Origin: Bradyrhizobium sp. RP6
Lineage (GTDB): Bacteria > Pseudomonadota > Alphaproteobacteria > Rhizobiales > Xanthobacteraceae
Reading direction: 5' to 3'
Length of the DNA: 64,000 nt
NCBI RefSeq assembly: GCF_003837805.1
Contig: NZ_RQIT01000016.1
Span: 113,831-177,830, forward strand
The position numbers and the translations under genes are program-made. A model generated the notes under the pieces. That model saw only the letters and a list, made by a program, of their open reading frames with translations, did no database searches and had not been told where the DNA came from. Shown in pieces: positions 34,527 through 44,591 of this stretch. Each line of letters starts with the position of its first letter. Position 1 is the stretch's first letter.

Positions 34527-35561
34527 ATGGAATACCGCAATCTCGGCGCCTCCGGATTCAGGGTCCCCGTCCTCAGCTTCGGCACCGGCACCTTCGGCGG
34601 CCAGGGCCCCCTGTTCTCGGCCTGGGGCCGCAGCGATGCGGACGAAGCGCGCAGGCTGATCGATATCTGCCTCGATGCCGGCGTCAATCTGTTCGACAGC
34701 GCCGACGTCTATTCCAACGGCGCGTCCGAGGAGATTCTTGGTGCTGCGATCAGGGGCCGGCGTGACAAGGTGCTGATCTCGACCAAAATGAGCCTGCCGA
34801 TGGGCGAGGGGCCGCACGATGCGGGCTCGTCGCGGCAGCGGCTCCTGGCCTCGGTCGACGCGGCGCTGCGCCGGCTTGGCACTGACCACATCGACCTGCT
34901 CCAACTCCATGCTTTCGACGCCTTCACACCGATCGAGGAGGTGCTGTCGACGCTCGATATGCTCGTGCGCGCGGGCAAGCTGCGCTATGTCGGCGTCTCC
35001 AATTTCGCCGGCTGGCAACTGATGAAGTCGCTCGCCATTGCGGACCGGCATGGCTGGCCGCGCTATGTCGCGCATCAGGTCTACTACTCGCTGCTCGGCC
35101 GCGACTACGAATGGGAGCTGATGCCGCTCGCGCGCGATCAGGGTGTGGGTGCGCTGGTCTGGAGTCCGCTCGGCTGGGGCCGGCTCACCGGAAAAATCCG
35201 GCGCGGCCAGCCGCCGCCGCCGAACAGTCGCCTGCACGCGACCGCACAGTTCGGTCCGCCGGTGCGCGAGGAAACGCTCTACGCCATCATCGACGTGCTG
35301 GACACGATCGCCCTGGAAACCGGCCGTACCGTGCCGCAGGTCGCGATCGCCTGGCTGCTGGGGCGCCCTACCATCGCCTCCGTGATCATCGGCGCTCGCG
35401 ACGAAGCGCAGCTGCGCGACAATCTCGGTGCAGTAGGCTGCTCGCTGAGCGCGGATCAGGTCAAGCGTCTCGACGAAGCCAGCACGGTGACGCCGCCCTA
35501 TCCCTATTATCCCTATCGCATCCAGCCGGGTTTTGCCCGGCTGAGTCCGCCGCTTGTGTAG
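34527..35561 (+). CDS. Aldo/keto reductase
   Basis: A 344-aa NADPH-dependent (beta/alpha)8 barrel. Catalytic tetrad positions are visible: Asp in NLFDSADVYSNGASEEILG, Tyr in the same motif, Lys in VLISTKMSLP and His in LLQLHAFDAF. Cofactor-binding segments are SPLGWGRLTGKIRRG and SVIIGARDEAQLRDNLGAVG. The C-terminus ends TPPYPYYPYRIQPGFARL as in the YccK/YajO-like group. GGAGGA sits before ATG 34527. Closely follows the MFS gene. Confidence 0.92.
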   Translation: MEYRNLGASGFRVPVLSFGTGTFGGQGPLFSAWGRSDADEARRLIDICLDAGVNLFDSADVYSNGASEEILGAAIRGRRDKVLISTKMSLPMGEGPHDAGSSRQRLLASVDAALRRLGTDHIDLLQLHAFDAFTPIEEVLSTLDMLVRAGKLRYVGVSNFAGWQLMKSLAIADRHGWPRYVAHQVYYSLLGRDYEWELMPLARDQGVGALVWSPLGWGRLTGKIRRGQPPPPNSRLHATAQFGPPVREETLYAIIDVLDTIALETGRTVPQVAIAWLLGRPTIASVIIGARDEAQLRDNLGAVGCSLSADQVKRLDEASTVTPPYPYYPYRIQPGFARLSPPLV

Positions 35562-35681
35562 GCCAGGGGACGCAGGCAATTCGTCGCATCGGTGTACCAT
35601 CGCAATGCGCCATGCAGAAACGCGGCTGTACACGCCTCATCGTCGTCCGTAACCTCCGCCGCACAATTCAGGAGATGCGAC

Positions 35682-37268
35682 GTGGCGAAGAAGACGGCGA
35701 CCAAGACGAAAAGTACTTCCAGGAAAGCGGCAACGAAAACGAGCAAGAAGGCATCGAGCAAGAAGACCTCAGTCCGGAAGGGCGTCGCTGCGAAAATGGT
35801 CAAGCCGGCCAAGAAGCCTGCCGCGCGCAAATCAGCCGCCGCGCGCCGGCCCAGGGGACCGGCCTGGCAATGGTCCGCGGTCGATACCGCGGCCGCGATA
35901 CGCTCCGGCGCAATCTCCGCGGTCGAGGTCGTGGAAGCGCATCTCGAGCGGATGCGCGCCTTCAATCCAGGGCTCAATGCGGTTGTCGTGGATCTCTCGG
36001 AAGAAGCGCTCGCGGCCGCGCACGCCGCCGACAAGCAGCGCGCCAAGGGCGGCGAGCTCGGTCTCCTGCACGGTGTGCCCATCACCATCAAGGAAAATGT
36101 CGACTATGAAGGCCGGCCGAACTTCAACGGCGTTCCCGCCAACAAGGATCTCATCGCGCCGTCGGATGCGCCTGTCGTCCGCAACCTCAAGAAGGCCGGC
36201 GCCATCGTCCTTGGTCTCACCAACACCCCGGAATTCTCCTTCCGCGGCTTCACCGACAATCCCCTGCACGGGCTGACGCTGAACCCCTGGGATCCTGATA
36301 TCACCTGTGGCGGCTCCTCGGGCGGAGCGGGTTCGGCGGTCGCGGCAGGCATCGGCACCATCGCCCATGGCAACGACATCGGCGGCTCGCTGCGCTGGCC
36401 GGCGCATTGCAACGGCGTCGCCACGATCAAGCCGACGCAGGGCCGCATCCCCGCCTTCAACGGAAGCGCAACGGCCGAACGTCCGATGCTGGCGCATCTG
36501 ATGTCGGCGCAGGGGCCGCTCGCGCGCCACGTCGCGGACGTTCGCCTTGCGCTCGAGGTGATGAGCCAGCGCGATCCGCGCGATCCCTGGTGGGTGCCGG
36601 CGCCGCTGGTCGGCGAGAAGCCGAAGGGGCCGATCAAGGTCGCGCTGGCCAAGATCCCCGAGGATATGGAGGTCGATCCATCCGTCACCGCGGCGCTGCG
36701 CCAGGCCGCCGATCATCTCGAACGCTCCGGTTACCGCGTCAGCGAGGTCGAGGTGCCCGACATCAACGGTGTCTGGCAGACCTGGTGCGACATCATCACC
36801 AACGAGACCGTGGTGATGCAGGAAGCCGCCATGCTGAAGGTCACCTCGGAGGATTTCCACAAGGCTTGGGGCGGCATGAAGGCCAAGGCCAATGTGCTCG
36901 ATCTCACGGCCTGGATGCAGGCGACCGCCGCGCGCAACGGCCATATCCGTGCCTGGCAGATGTTCTTCGAGGAGTACCCGGTCGTGCTGGCGCCGACCAC
37001 GGTGAAGCCGACGCCGGGCCCGCGCGAGGACACGGTCAGCGCCGAGCGTGTGCGCGAGATCTTCTGGGGCGAGATCCGCTTCATCTCCGCGATCAACGTG
37101 CTGGGCCTGCCCGGCGCGGTGGTGCCGGTGGCCGTCCACGAGGGCAAGCCGATCGGTGTGCAGCTCATTGCCGGCCGCTATCGCGAGGACCTCGCGCTCG
37201 ATGCCGCCGCCGCGATCGAGAAGCGCGCCGGCGTGCTCGCACATCGGCTGTGGCAAAGAATGGGGTAG
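35682..37268 (+). CDS. Amidase (amidase-signature family) with histone-H1-like Lys/Ala-rich N-terminus
   Basis: A 528-aa protein. Start GTG 35682 has AGGAG 8 bases upstream. Residues 1-58 are a Lys/Ala/Thr/Ser tail (AKKTATKTKSTSRKAATKTS, VKPAKKPAARKSAAARRPR) like bacterial histone-H1-type tails. The amidase-signature enzyme follows from about residue 60: Lys137 in VPITIKENVDY, Ser212 in CGGSSGGAGSAVAAG, Ser236 in DIGGSLRWPAHCNG, the Ser-Ser-Lys triad. It hydrolyses an amide bond; the substrate is unknown. The tail is not part of the amidase family core and may bind DNA or acidic surfaces. Confidence 0.88.
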   Translation: MAKKTATKTKSTSRKAATKTSKKASSKKTSVRKGVAAKMVKPAKKPAARKSAAARRPRGPAWQWSAVDTAAAIRSGAISAVEVVEAHLERMRAFNPGLNAVVVDLSEEALAAAHAADKQRAKGGELGLLHGVPITIKENVDYEGRPNFNGVPANKDLIAPSDAPVVRNLKKAGAIVLGLTNTPEFSFRGFTDNPLHGLTLNPWDPDITCGGSSGGAGSAVAAGIGTIAHGNDIGGSLRWPAHCNGVATIKPTQGRIPAFNGSATAERPMLAHLMSAQGPLARHVADVRLALEVMSQRDPRDPWWVPAPLVGEKPKGPIKVALAKIPEDMEVDPSVTAALRQAADHLERSGYRVSEVEVPDINGVWQTWCDIITNETVVMQEAAMLKVTSEDFHKAWGGMKAKANVLDLTAWMQATAARNGHIRAWQMFFEEYPVVLAPTTVKPTPGPREDTVSAERVREIFWGEIRFISAINVLGLPGAVVPVAVHEGKPIGVQLIAGRYREDLALDAAAAIEKRAGVLAHRLWQRMG

Positions 37269-37280
37269 TGGCGCGTACCT

Positions 37281-37309
37281 CCACCTTCTCCCTTCGTGGG
37301 AGAGGGTGG
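37281..37309. repeat. Short palindromic intergenic repeat
   Basis: CCACCTTCTCCC then TTCG then TGGGAGAGGGTGG forms a strong hairpin, 12 bases after the amidase stop. Similar C/G-rich hairpins with CTCTCCC...GGGAGAG cores follow the genes ending at 40684 and 56607. They could act as terminators. Confidence 0.65.
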
Positions 37310-37419
37310 ACGCCCGGCGCGACGTATCAAATCAGCAATTCGTTAATCCGCTTTAACCCGAATCCTTGGCAATTCCCCGCCAAGCATTAGGGTTACTTCC
37401 TCGATCTCTAGGCGAATTA

Positions 37420-37463
37420 TTGTCCGCTTTACCACCCGCCTCTAACACGAGGACGGCGGACAA
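37420..37463 (+). promoter_or_regulatory. Possible structured leader upstream of metY
   Basis: TTGTCCGC (37420-37427) pairs with GCGGACAA (37456-37463), and inner pairings CCGCC/GGCGG and CCTC/GAGG are possible between them. The whole hairpin lies 57 bases before the metY start. It is not a SAM-II riboswitch as far as I can match. It may be an RNA switch, a protein operator or a chance stem. Confidence 0.35.
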
Positions 37464-37520
37464 CGCACATGCCTCATTCTAGGCCAATAAGTGCGGCCCG
37501 CTCCACGCGGAGGTGGCACG

Positions 37521-38822
37521 ATGCGCAACGAGACGATCGCTATTCACGCCGGCTATGAGCCCGAGGCCACGACGCATGCGGTGGCCGTGCCGATCTACCA
37601 GACTGCGGCCTACGCCTTCGACAGCGCCGACCACGGAGCCGCCCTGTTCAATCTCGAGACCGAAGGCTTTCGCTACAGCCGTATCGCCAATCCGACCAGT
37701 GCGGTGCTGGAGAAGCGTATCGCCCAGCTTGAAGGCGGGGTCGGCGCGCTTGCGGTCGCGACCGGTCAGGCTGCCTTGCATTTTGCCTTCGTCAATGTCG
37801 CCGATCATGGCGGCAACATCGTTTCCGTGCCGCAGCTTTACGGCACCACGCATACGCTGCTCTCGCATATCCTGCCGCGCCAAGGCATTATCGGCCGTTT
37901 CGCCGAGAGCGACAGGCCTGACGCGATCGAGAAGCTGATCGACGAGAACACCCGCGCCGTGTTCGCCGAGACCATCGGTAATCCCGCCGGCAATGTCTGC
38001 GACATCGAGGCGCTGGCGAATATCGCGCATGCGCATGGCGTGCCGCTGATCGTGGACAACACCGTGGCCACGCCGATCCTGCTCAAGCCGTTCGACTACG
38101 GTGCCGACATTGCCGTGCATTCGCTGACCAAGTTCCTGGGCGGTCACGGCACCACGCTCGGCGGCGCCATCGTCGATTCCGGGAATTTCCCCTGGGCTGA
38201 GCACGCCGACCGCTTCCCGGCATACAACAAGCCCGACGCTTCTTATCACGGCCTCGTCTATGCCGAGCGCTTCGGCAAGACTGCCTACATCGAGCGCGCG
38301 CGCAGCGTCTATCAACGCACCATGGGCTCGGTGCTGTCGCCGTTCAACGCCTTCCTGCTGCTTCAGGGCATCGAGACTGTGGCGCTGCGCATGGAGCGCC
38401 ATGTCGAGAATGCGCGCAAGGTCGCCGAATTCCTCCGCGGCGATCCGCGCGTCGCCTGGGTCAATTACACCGGTTTTCCAGACAGTCCCTATTATCCGCT
38501 GGTGCAGAAGTACCTGAATGGCAGCGCATCCTCGCTGTTCACCTTCGGCATCAAGGGCGGCATGGAGGCCGGCAAGACCTTTTATGATGCGCTGAAACTG
38601 ATCACGCGGCTCGTCAATATCGGCGATGCCAAGTCGCTGGCCTGCCATCCGGCCTCGACGACCCATCGGCAGATGTCGGCGGAGCAGCAGCGCGTTGCCG
38701 GCGTGCTGCCGGAGACGATCCGCTTGTCGATCGGCATCGAGCATGTCTCTGACATTATCGAGGACATCGACCAGGCGCTGAAAAAGGCCTGCCCGTCGGC
38801 GCAGCTCGAGGCTGCGGAGTAG
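37521..38822 (+). CDS. metY: O-acetylhomoserine/O-succinylhomoserine sulfhydrylase (MetY/MetZ type)
   Basis: A 433-aa PLP enzyme of the Cys/Met metabolism family that makes homocysteine from an O-acyl-homoserine and sulfide. Visible: AIHAGYEPEATTHAVAVPIY and YSRIANPTSAVLEKRIAQLE, ALAVATGQAALHFAFVNVAD (PLP phosphate site), VDNTVATPILLKPFDYGADI and the PLP Lys204 in HSLTKFLGGHGTTLGG. The C-terminus has LACHPASTTHRQMSAEQQRV. Start ATG 37521 has GGAGG upstream. It is followed by metA 12 bp downstream, so substrate and product steps sit in one operon. Confidence 0.92.
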   Translation: MRNETIAIHAGYEPEATTHAVAVPIYQTAAYAFDSADHGAALFNLETEGFRYSRIANPTSAVLEKRIAQLEGGVGALAVATGQAALHFAFVNVADHGGNIVSVPQLYGTTHTLLSHILPRQGIIGRFAESDRPDAIEKLIDENTRAVFAETIGNPAGNVCDIEALANIAHAHGVPLIVDNTVATPILLKPFDYGADIAVHSLTKFLGGHGTTLGGAIVDSGNFPWAEHADRFPAYNKPDASYHGLVYAERFGKTAYIERARSVYQRTMGSVLSPFNAFLLLQGIETVALRMERHVENARKVAEFLRGDPRVAWVNYTGFPDSPYYPLVQKYLNGSASSLFTFGIKGGMEAGKTFYDALKLITRLVNIGDAKSLACHPASTTHRQMSAEQQRVAGVLPETIRLSIGIEHVSDIIEDIDQALKKACPSAQLEAAE

Positions 38823-38834
38823 GCGACGCCGTCC

Positions 38835-39836
38835 ATGACGACCTTGATCGACAGGGATCAAGCGATATCGAGCCCGGCACTGGTGCCGGGCGAGAGCGAT
38901 CTCGTACGCGACCATGCCGGCGCCGACCTCACGATCGGACTGATCAACAACATGCCGGATCCGGCGCTGAAGGCGACCGAGCGGCAGTTCATGAAGCTGC
39001 TCCAGGCCGCAGCAGGCCCGCGCCGTATCCGCTTCCACTGCTTCTCGCTTCCCAGCGTGAAACGGTCGCCCGAAGCGAAGTGGCATGTCGAGAGCGAGTA
39101 TTCCGACCTTTCCGATCTCGAGCGCGGCAAGTTCGATGGGCTGATCGTGACCGGCGCAGAGCCGATCGCGCCCGAGCTCGACCAGGAGCCATACTGGCAG
39201 GATCTCACGAACCTCATCGACTGGGCCAAGACCAACACGCGCTCGACGATCTGGTCGTGCCTCGCCGCGCATGCCGCGGTCCTGCACCTCGACGGTATCG
39301 AACGGCGGCGGCTGCCGCTCAAATGTCACGGCATTTTCGATTGCGACGTCGTGACGAGCGATTCGTTGACCCGTGCTGCGCCTGCGTCGCTCAAGGTCTC
39401 GCATTCACGCCTGAACGAGATCGCCGAGAGTGACCTCGTGCAGGCCGGTTACCAGGTGCTGACGCGCTCGGCCCAAGCCGGCGTCGACGTCTTCGTCCGC
39501 CAATATGGCAGCCACTTCGTATTCTTTCAGGGCCATCCGGAATATGACGCGCTATCGCTCCAGCGGGAATATCTGCGCGACATCGGCCGCTATCTCGCGC
39601 GGGAGCGCGAGACCTATCCGCGACTGCCGGTGAGCTATTTTGACGCAGCGACGGAAGACAAGCTGGCTCGCTTCGAGAAGAAGGCGGCGCATCAGCGCCA
39701 CCCGGCACTCGCCAACGAGCTGCCCGGGCTGAACTTGCGCGCCGATATCGGCGCCGGCAACGCGGCAGCGGTGCTATTCCGCAACTGGTTGCGCTATCTC
39801 GGCGCGGGCGCCGACGCCTCGGCAGCAGCGCGCTAG
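38835..39836 (+). CDS. metA: Homoserine O-acyltransferase (MetA family)
   Basis: A 333-aa enzyme that acylates homoserine in the methionine pathway. Family marks: LTIGLINNMPDPALKATERQ, FDGLIVTGAEPIAPELDQEP, the catalytic Cys142 in STIWSCLAAHAAVLHLDGI, then FKGHPEYD-like FFQGHPEYDALSLQREYLRD with His234 and Glu236. The acyl group (succinyl or acetyl) cannot be told from the sequence; many MetA-family proteins use acetyl-CoA. It follows metY by 12 bp and supplies its substrate. Confidence 0.9.
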   Translation: MTTLIDRDQAISSPALVPGESDLVRDHAGADLTIGLINNMPDPALKATERQFMKLLQAAAGPRRIRFHCFSLPSVKRSPEAKWHVESEYSDLSDLERGKFDGLIVTGAEPIAPELDQEPYWQDLTNLIDWAKTNTRSTIWSCLAAHAAVLHLDGIERRRLPLKCHGIFDCDVVTSDSLTRAAPASLKVSHSRLNEIAESDLVQAGYQVLTRSAQAGVDVFVRQYGSHFVFFQGHPEYDALSLQREYLRDIGRYLARERETYPRLPVSYFDAATEDKLARFEKKAAHQRHPALANELPGLNLRADIGAGNAAAVLFRNWLRYLGAGADASAAAR

Positions 39837-39940
39837 CCGAAGCGGTCTTGGTCTCACGTTAGGATTACCCAGGCGTTAGGCTTGCCTCAACCTGCGCACG
39901 AATGTTTCAGTAGAGGAATGGGAATCACGGGAAGCGCAGC

Positions 39941-40684
39941 GTGTGGTCGGCACTCCAGGGACGCGTGAACAATCGGCTGGCCCGGCATTTCCATGCCGCG
40001 CCGCACCGGTTGCCCGCGCATACGCCGATGGTGAGCTTCACCTTCGACGATGCCCCCGATAGCGCCGCAGGCGAGGGTGCCGAGCTTCTGGAGAAGCATG
40101 GCGGCCGGGGAACGTTCTACCTTGCCGGCAGCTTGATCGATCAGCCGTCGGACCATTGGCACGGTCTGTCGAACGATGCGATCGTGCGGCTTCACAGGAC
40201 CGGTCATGAGATAGCCTGCCACACCTTCTCGCACCGGAGTTCGGCCACTCTCGACGAGGCCGCGATGGCTCGCGAGATCGAGCGGAACCGCAGTCATTTC
40301 CGCGGTATCGATTCCTCGATCACGCTGGAGAACTTCGCCTACCCCTATGGGATCGCCTCTGTTTGGCGCAAGCCGCAACTCGCGAAAGCCTTCCGCTCCG
40401 CGCGGGGCATCCTTCCCGGCGTCAACAGCGATGTCATCGATCTCCAATTCCTGCGCGCCTCGCCCTTGATCGATTGCGAGATCGACGAGGCGGGCGTCGA
40501 TCGCTATTTCGACGAGGCGGTCGCAAGCGGCGGCTGGCTGATCTTCTACGGCCACGACGTAGCCAACGCGCCAAGCCCCTACGGCTGCACCCCGCACCTG
40601 ATGCGCCACGCGCTGGAAGCGGCCGGCATGCGCAACATGCCGATCGTGACGGTCGCAGAGGCACTGCGGCAAATTGGGGCGTAG
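39941..40684 (+). CDS. Polysaccharide deacetylase family protein (NodB/CE4 fold)
   Basis: A 247-aa protein. CE4 motifs: MVSFTFDDAPDSAAGEGAEL (motif 1, catalytic Asp pair), GHEIACHTFSHRSS (motif 2, metal His), FAYPYG (motif 3) and a C-terminal GGWLIFYGHDVANAPSPYGC with the last catalytic His. It would remove acetyl groups from a polysaccharide or peptidoglycan. No signal peptide is obvious. Start GTG 39941 has GGAAG upstream. Confidence 0.88.
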   Translation: MWSALQGRVNNRLARHFHAAPHRLPAHTPMVSFTFDDAPDSAAGEGAELLEKHGGRGTFYLAGSLIDQPSDHWHGLSNDAIVRLHRTGHEIACHTFSHRSSATLDEAAMAREIERNRSHFRGIDSSITLENFAYPYGIASVWRKPQLAKAFRSARGILPGVNSDVIDLQFLRASPLIDCEIDEAGVDRYFDEAVASGGWLIFYGHDVANAPSPYGCTPHLMRHALEAAGMRNMPIVTVAEALRQIGA

Positions 40685-40693
40685 TTTCTTCTT

Positions 40694-40720
40694 CCCTTCT
40701 CCCCTGTGAGGGGAGAGGGG
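40694..40720. repeat. Short palindromic intergenic repeat
   Basis: CCCTTCTCCCCT then GTG then AGGGGAGAGGGG, 9 bases after the deacetylase stop. Same type as the hairpin at 37281. Confidence 0.65.
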
Positions 40721-40817
40721 GAGACAGCGCCTTTGCTTCGCAAACAGCCTTGCCACGCTCGTGCCGGCATGCGACTGGCCTTGTGACGAATCTCACGGCC
40801 CTGTTCCCGACACGCCC

Positions 40818-42683
<1,866 letters not shown>

Positions 42684-42723
42684 GGAGCGCTAAACTTGTT
42701 GGAGCGCTCAACTCCCTCCACAC

Positions 42724-42873
42724 GTCATCCCGGACAAGCGCGCCTCGAGCGCGCGCAGATCCGGGGTCCATAACCACAGGCCGATGTGGTTGGGGCAAGC
42801 TGTCAACCACGAGTCTTCGCCAAACGCGATGGCTATGGGTCTCGGATCTGCGCTGACGCTTGTCCGGGACGAC
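42724..42873. repeat. Long imperfect inverted repeat, Bradyrhizobium-type intergenic element
   Basis: GTCATCCCGGACAAGCG (42724-42740) is repeated inverted as CGCTTGTCCGGGACGAC (42857-42873), with inner arms GCGCAGATCCGGGGTCCATA and TATGGGTCTCGGATCTGCGC. This is the form of dispersed palindromic elements of Bradyrhizobium/Rhodopseudomonas intergenic regions. Confidence 0.8.
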
Positions 42874-42905
42874 AGCTGTGTATGAGGCGAGAGCTACGCC
42901 CTCAC

Positions 42906-43922
42906 TCACCCATTCCTGAAGGCATACGCATAGCCGTTCAGCGCCGGCGCGCCGCCGAGATGGGCGTAGAGGATCTTCGCCCCCTTCTCGAAATAGCCCT
43001 TCTTGGCGAGATCGATCAGGCCCTGCATCGACTTGCCCTCGTAGACGGGGTCGGTGATCATGCCTTCGAGGCGCGCGGTGAGGCGGATCGCCTCCTTGGT
43101 CTCCTCCGACGGCACGCCATAGGCGGGATAGGCGTAGTCCTCGATCAGCACGACGTCGTCTGCGACGAGATCTTTGCCGAGCTCCACGAGCTTTGCCGTG
43201 TTCTGCGCGATCTCGAGCACCTGTGCCTTGGTCTGGGCGGGCGTGAAGGAAGCATCGATGCCGATCACCTTTCGCGCACGGCCGTCCGCCGCAAACCCGA
43301 CCAGCATCCCGGCATGGGTGGAGCCGGTGACGGTGCAGACGACGATGTAGTCGAACTTGAAGCCGAGCTCGGCTTCCTGCTTGCGCACCTCCTCGGCAAA
43401 GCCGACATAGCCTAGGCCGCCGAATTTATGCACGGAGGCACCGGCGGGAATGGCGTAGGGCTTGCCGCCCGCGGCCTTCACTTCCTCGATCGCCTGCTCC
43501 CAGCTCTTGCGGATGCCGATATCGAAGCCCTCGTCGACCAGGCGGACGTCGGCGCCCATGATGCGCGAGAGCATGATGTTGCCGACGCGGTCATAGACGG
43601 CGTCCTCGTGCGGCACCCAGGCTTCCTGCACGAGGCGGCACTTCATGCCGATCTTGGCGGCGACCGCGGCGATCATGCGGGTGTGGTTCGACTGCACGCC
43701 GCCGATCGAGACCAGCGTGTCGGCGTTGGAGGCGATCGCATCGGGGATGATGTATTCGAGCTTGCGCAGCTTGTTGCCGCCATAGGCGAGGCCGGAATTG
43801 CAGTCCTCGCGCTTGGCATAGATCTCGACCTGGCCGCCGAGATATTTCGACAAGCGCTCCAGCTTCTCGATGGGCGTCGGGCCGAAGGTCAAAGGATAGC
43901 GCGGGAATTTGTCTAGCTTCAT
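42906..43922 (-). CDS. acdS: 1-aminocyclopropane-1-carboxylate (ACC) deaminase
   Basis: A 338-aa PLP enzyme (family length) that splits ACC, the plant ethylene precursor, into 2-oxobutyrate and ammonia. Catalytic and diagnostic residues are present: PLP Lys51 in LAYGGNKLRKLEY, Ser78 in SIGGVQSNHTR, Tyr294-Glu295 in DPVYEGKSMQ and Leu322 in YAHLGGAPALNG. Glu295 and Leu322 separate true ACC deaminases from D-cysteine desulfhydrases. Such enzymes lower ethylene during plant colonisation or nodulation. The Lrp-type regulator gene is divergent, 159 bp away. Confidence 0.96.
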   Translation of the reverse strand: MKLDKFPRYPLTFGPTPIEKLERLSKYLGGQVEIYAKREDCNSGLAYGGNKLRKLEYIIPDAIASNADTLVSIGGVQSNHTRMIAAVAAKIGMKCRLVQEAWVPHEDAVYDRVGNIMLSRIMGADVRLVDEGFDIGIRKSWEQAIEEVKAAGGKPYAIPAGASVHKFGGLGYVGFAEEVRKQEAELGFKFDYIVVCTVTGSTHAGMLVGFAADGRARKVIGIDASFTPAQTKAQVLEIAQNTAKLVELGKDLVADDVVLIEDYAYPAYGVPSEETKEAIRLTARLEGMITDPVYEGKSMQGLIDLAKKGYFEKGAKILYAHLGGAPALNGYAYAFRNG

Positions 43923-44081
43923 GGGTCAATCCCGATTGGCGTTGGTGTTGGCGGCTCCCTAGCATCGCGTTAGGAAAATGTGCTCTCGAATATTACGCCA
44001 ATTTTGCGGCATTTCTTGCAGAAGCTGCGCTAGATGCTAATATTTCTTCCATAACAACACCTACTTACGGAAGCTTCTTTC
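43923..44081. promoter_or_regulatory. Divergent acdS-acdR control region
   Basis: A 159-base interval between the two start codons. AT-rich blocks GAATATTACGCCAATTTTG and GATGCTAATATTTCTTCC are the likely contact region for an Lrp-type regulator, whose sites have AT-rich cores. No exact consensus is claimed. Confidence 0.5.
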
Positions 44082-44546
44082 ATGGCTGCCCGGCTCGACC
44101 GCACCGACCTTAAGATCCTCAGATTGCTCCAGAATAACGGTCGGCTCAGCAATGCCGAGCTGGCCGAAACGGTCGCGATCAGCCCCGCCACCTGCCACCG
44201 CCGCACCCAGCGTTTGTTCGAGGACGGCTTCATCGCCACCGTGCGCGCCATGGTCGCGCCGAAGAAGGTGGCCAAGGGCACGCTTGCGATGGTCGGGGTC
44301 GTGCTCGACCGCTCGACGCCGGAGAGTTTTGCCACCTTCGAGGAAGCCATCGCCAAGCTGAAATTCGTGCTCGACTGCCACCTCGTCGCGGGCGACTTCG
44401 ACTACTTCCTCAAGATCCGCGTCGGCGACATGGAGGATTTCAACCGTATCCATGGCGAGCAGCTCATCGCGCTGCCCGGCGTGCGCCAGACCCGCACCTT
44501 CTTCGTGATGAAGGAAGTCGTCGACAACGCGCCGCTCGAGTTCTAG
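44082..44546 (+). CDS. acdR: Lrp/AsnC family regulator of ACC deaminase
   Basis: A 154-aa protein with N-terminal helix-turn-helix (LDRTDLKILRLLQNNGRLSN, ISPATCHRRTQRLFEDGFI) and a C-terminal AsnC/RAM ligand domain (CHLVAGDFDYFLKIRVGDME). Its position, divergent from acdS, is the arrangement described for AcdR, the Lrp-like activator of acdS. Symbol assigned on family plus context. Confidence 0.88.
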   Translation: MAARLDRTDLKILRLLQNNGRLSNAELAETVAISPATCHRRTQRLFEDGFIATVRAMVAPKKVAKGTLAMVGVVLDRSTPESFATFEEAIAKLKFVLDCHLVAGDFDYFLKIRVGDMEDFNRIHGEQLIALPGVRQTRTFFVMKEVVDNAPLEF

Positions 44547-44591
44547 CCGTCAGCTATTGATGCGCGATCCGCATCATGAGAGATTCATGCG

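Noticed and set aside
33254..34765. 503-aa plus-strand frame over the MFS transporter and aldo-keto reductase
   Set aside because: Arg-rich composition without motifs; the MFS and aldo-keto reductase frames carry full family motifs.
37281..37520. SAM-II riboswitch upstream of metY
   Set aside because: The conserved SAM-II core could not be found; only an unrelated inverted repeat is visible.
37479..39404. 641-aa minus-strand frame across metY and metA
   Set aside because: Antisense shadow of two well-formed methionine genes.
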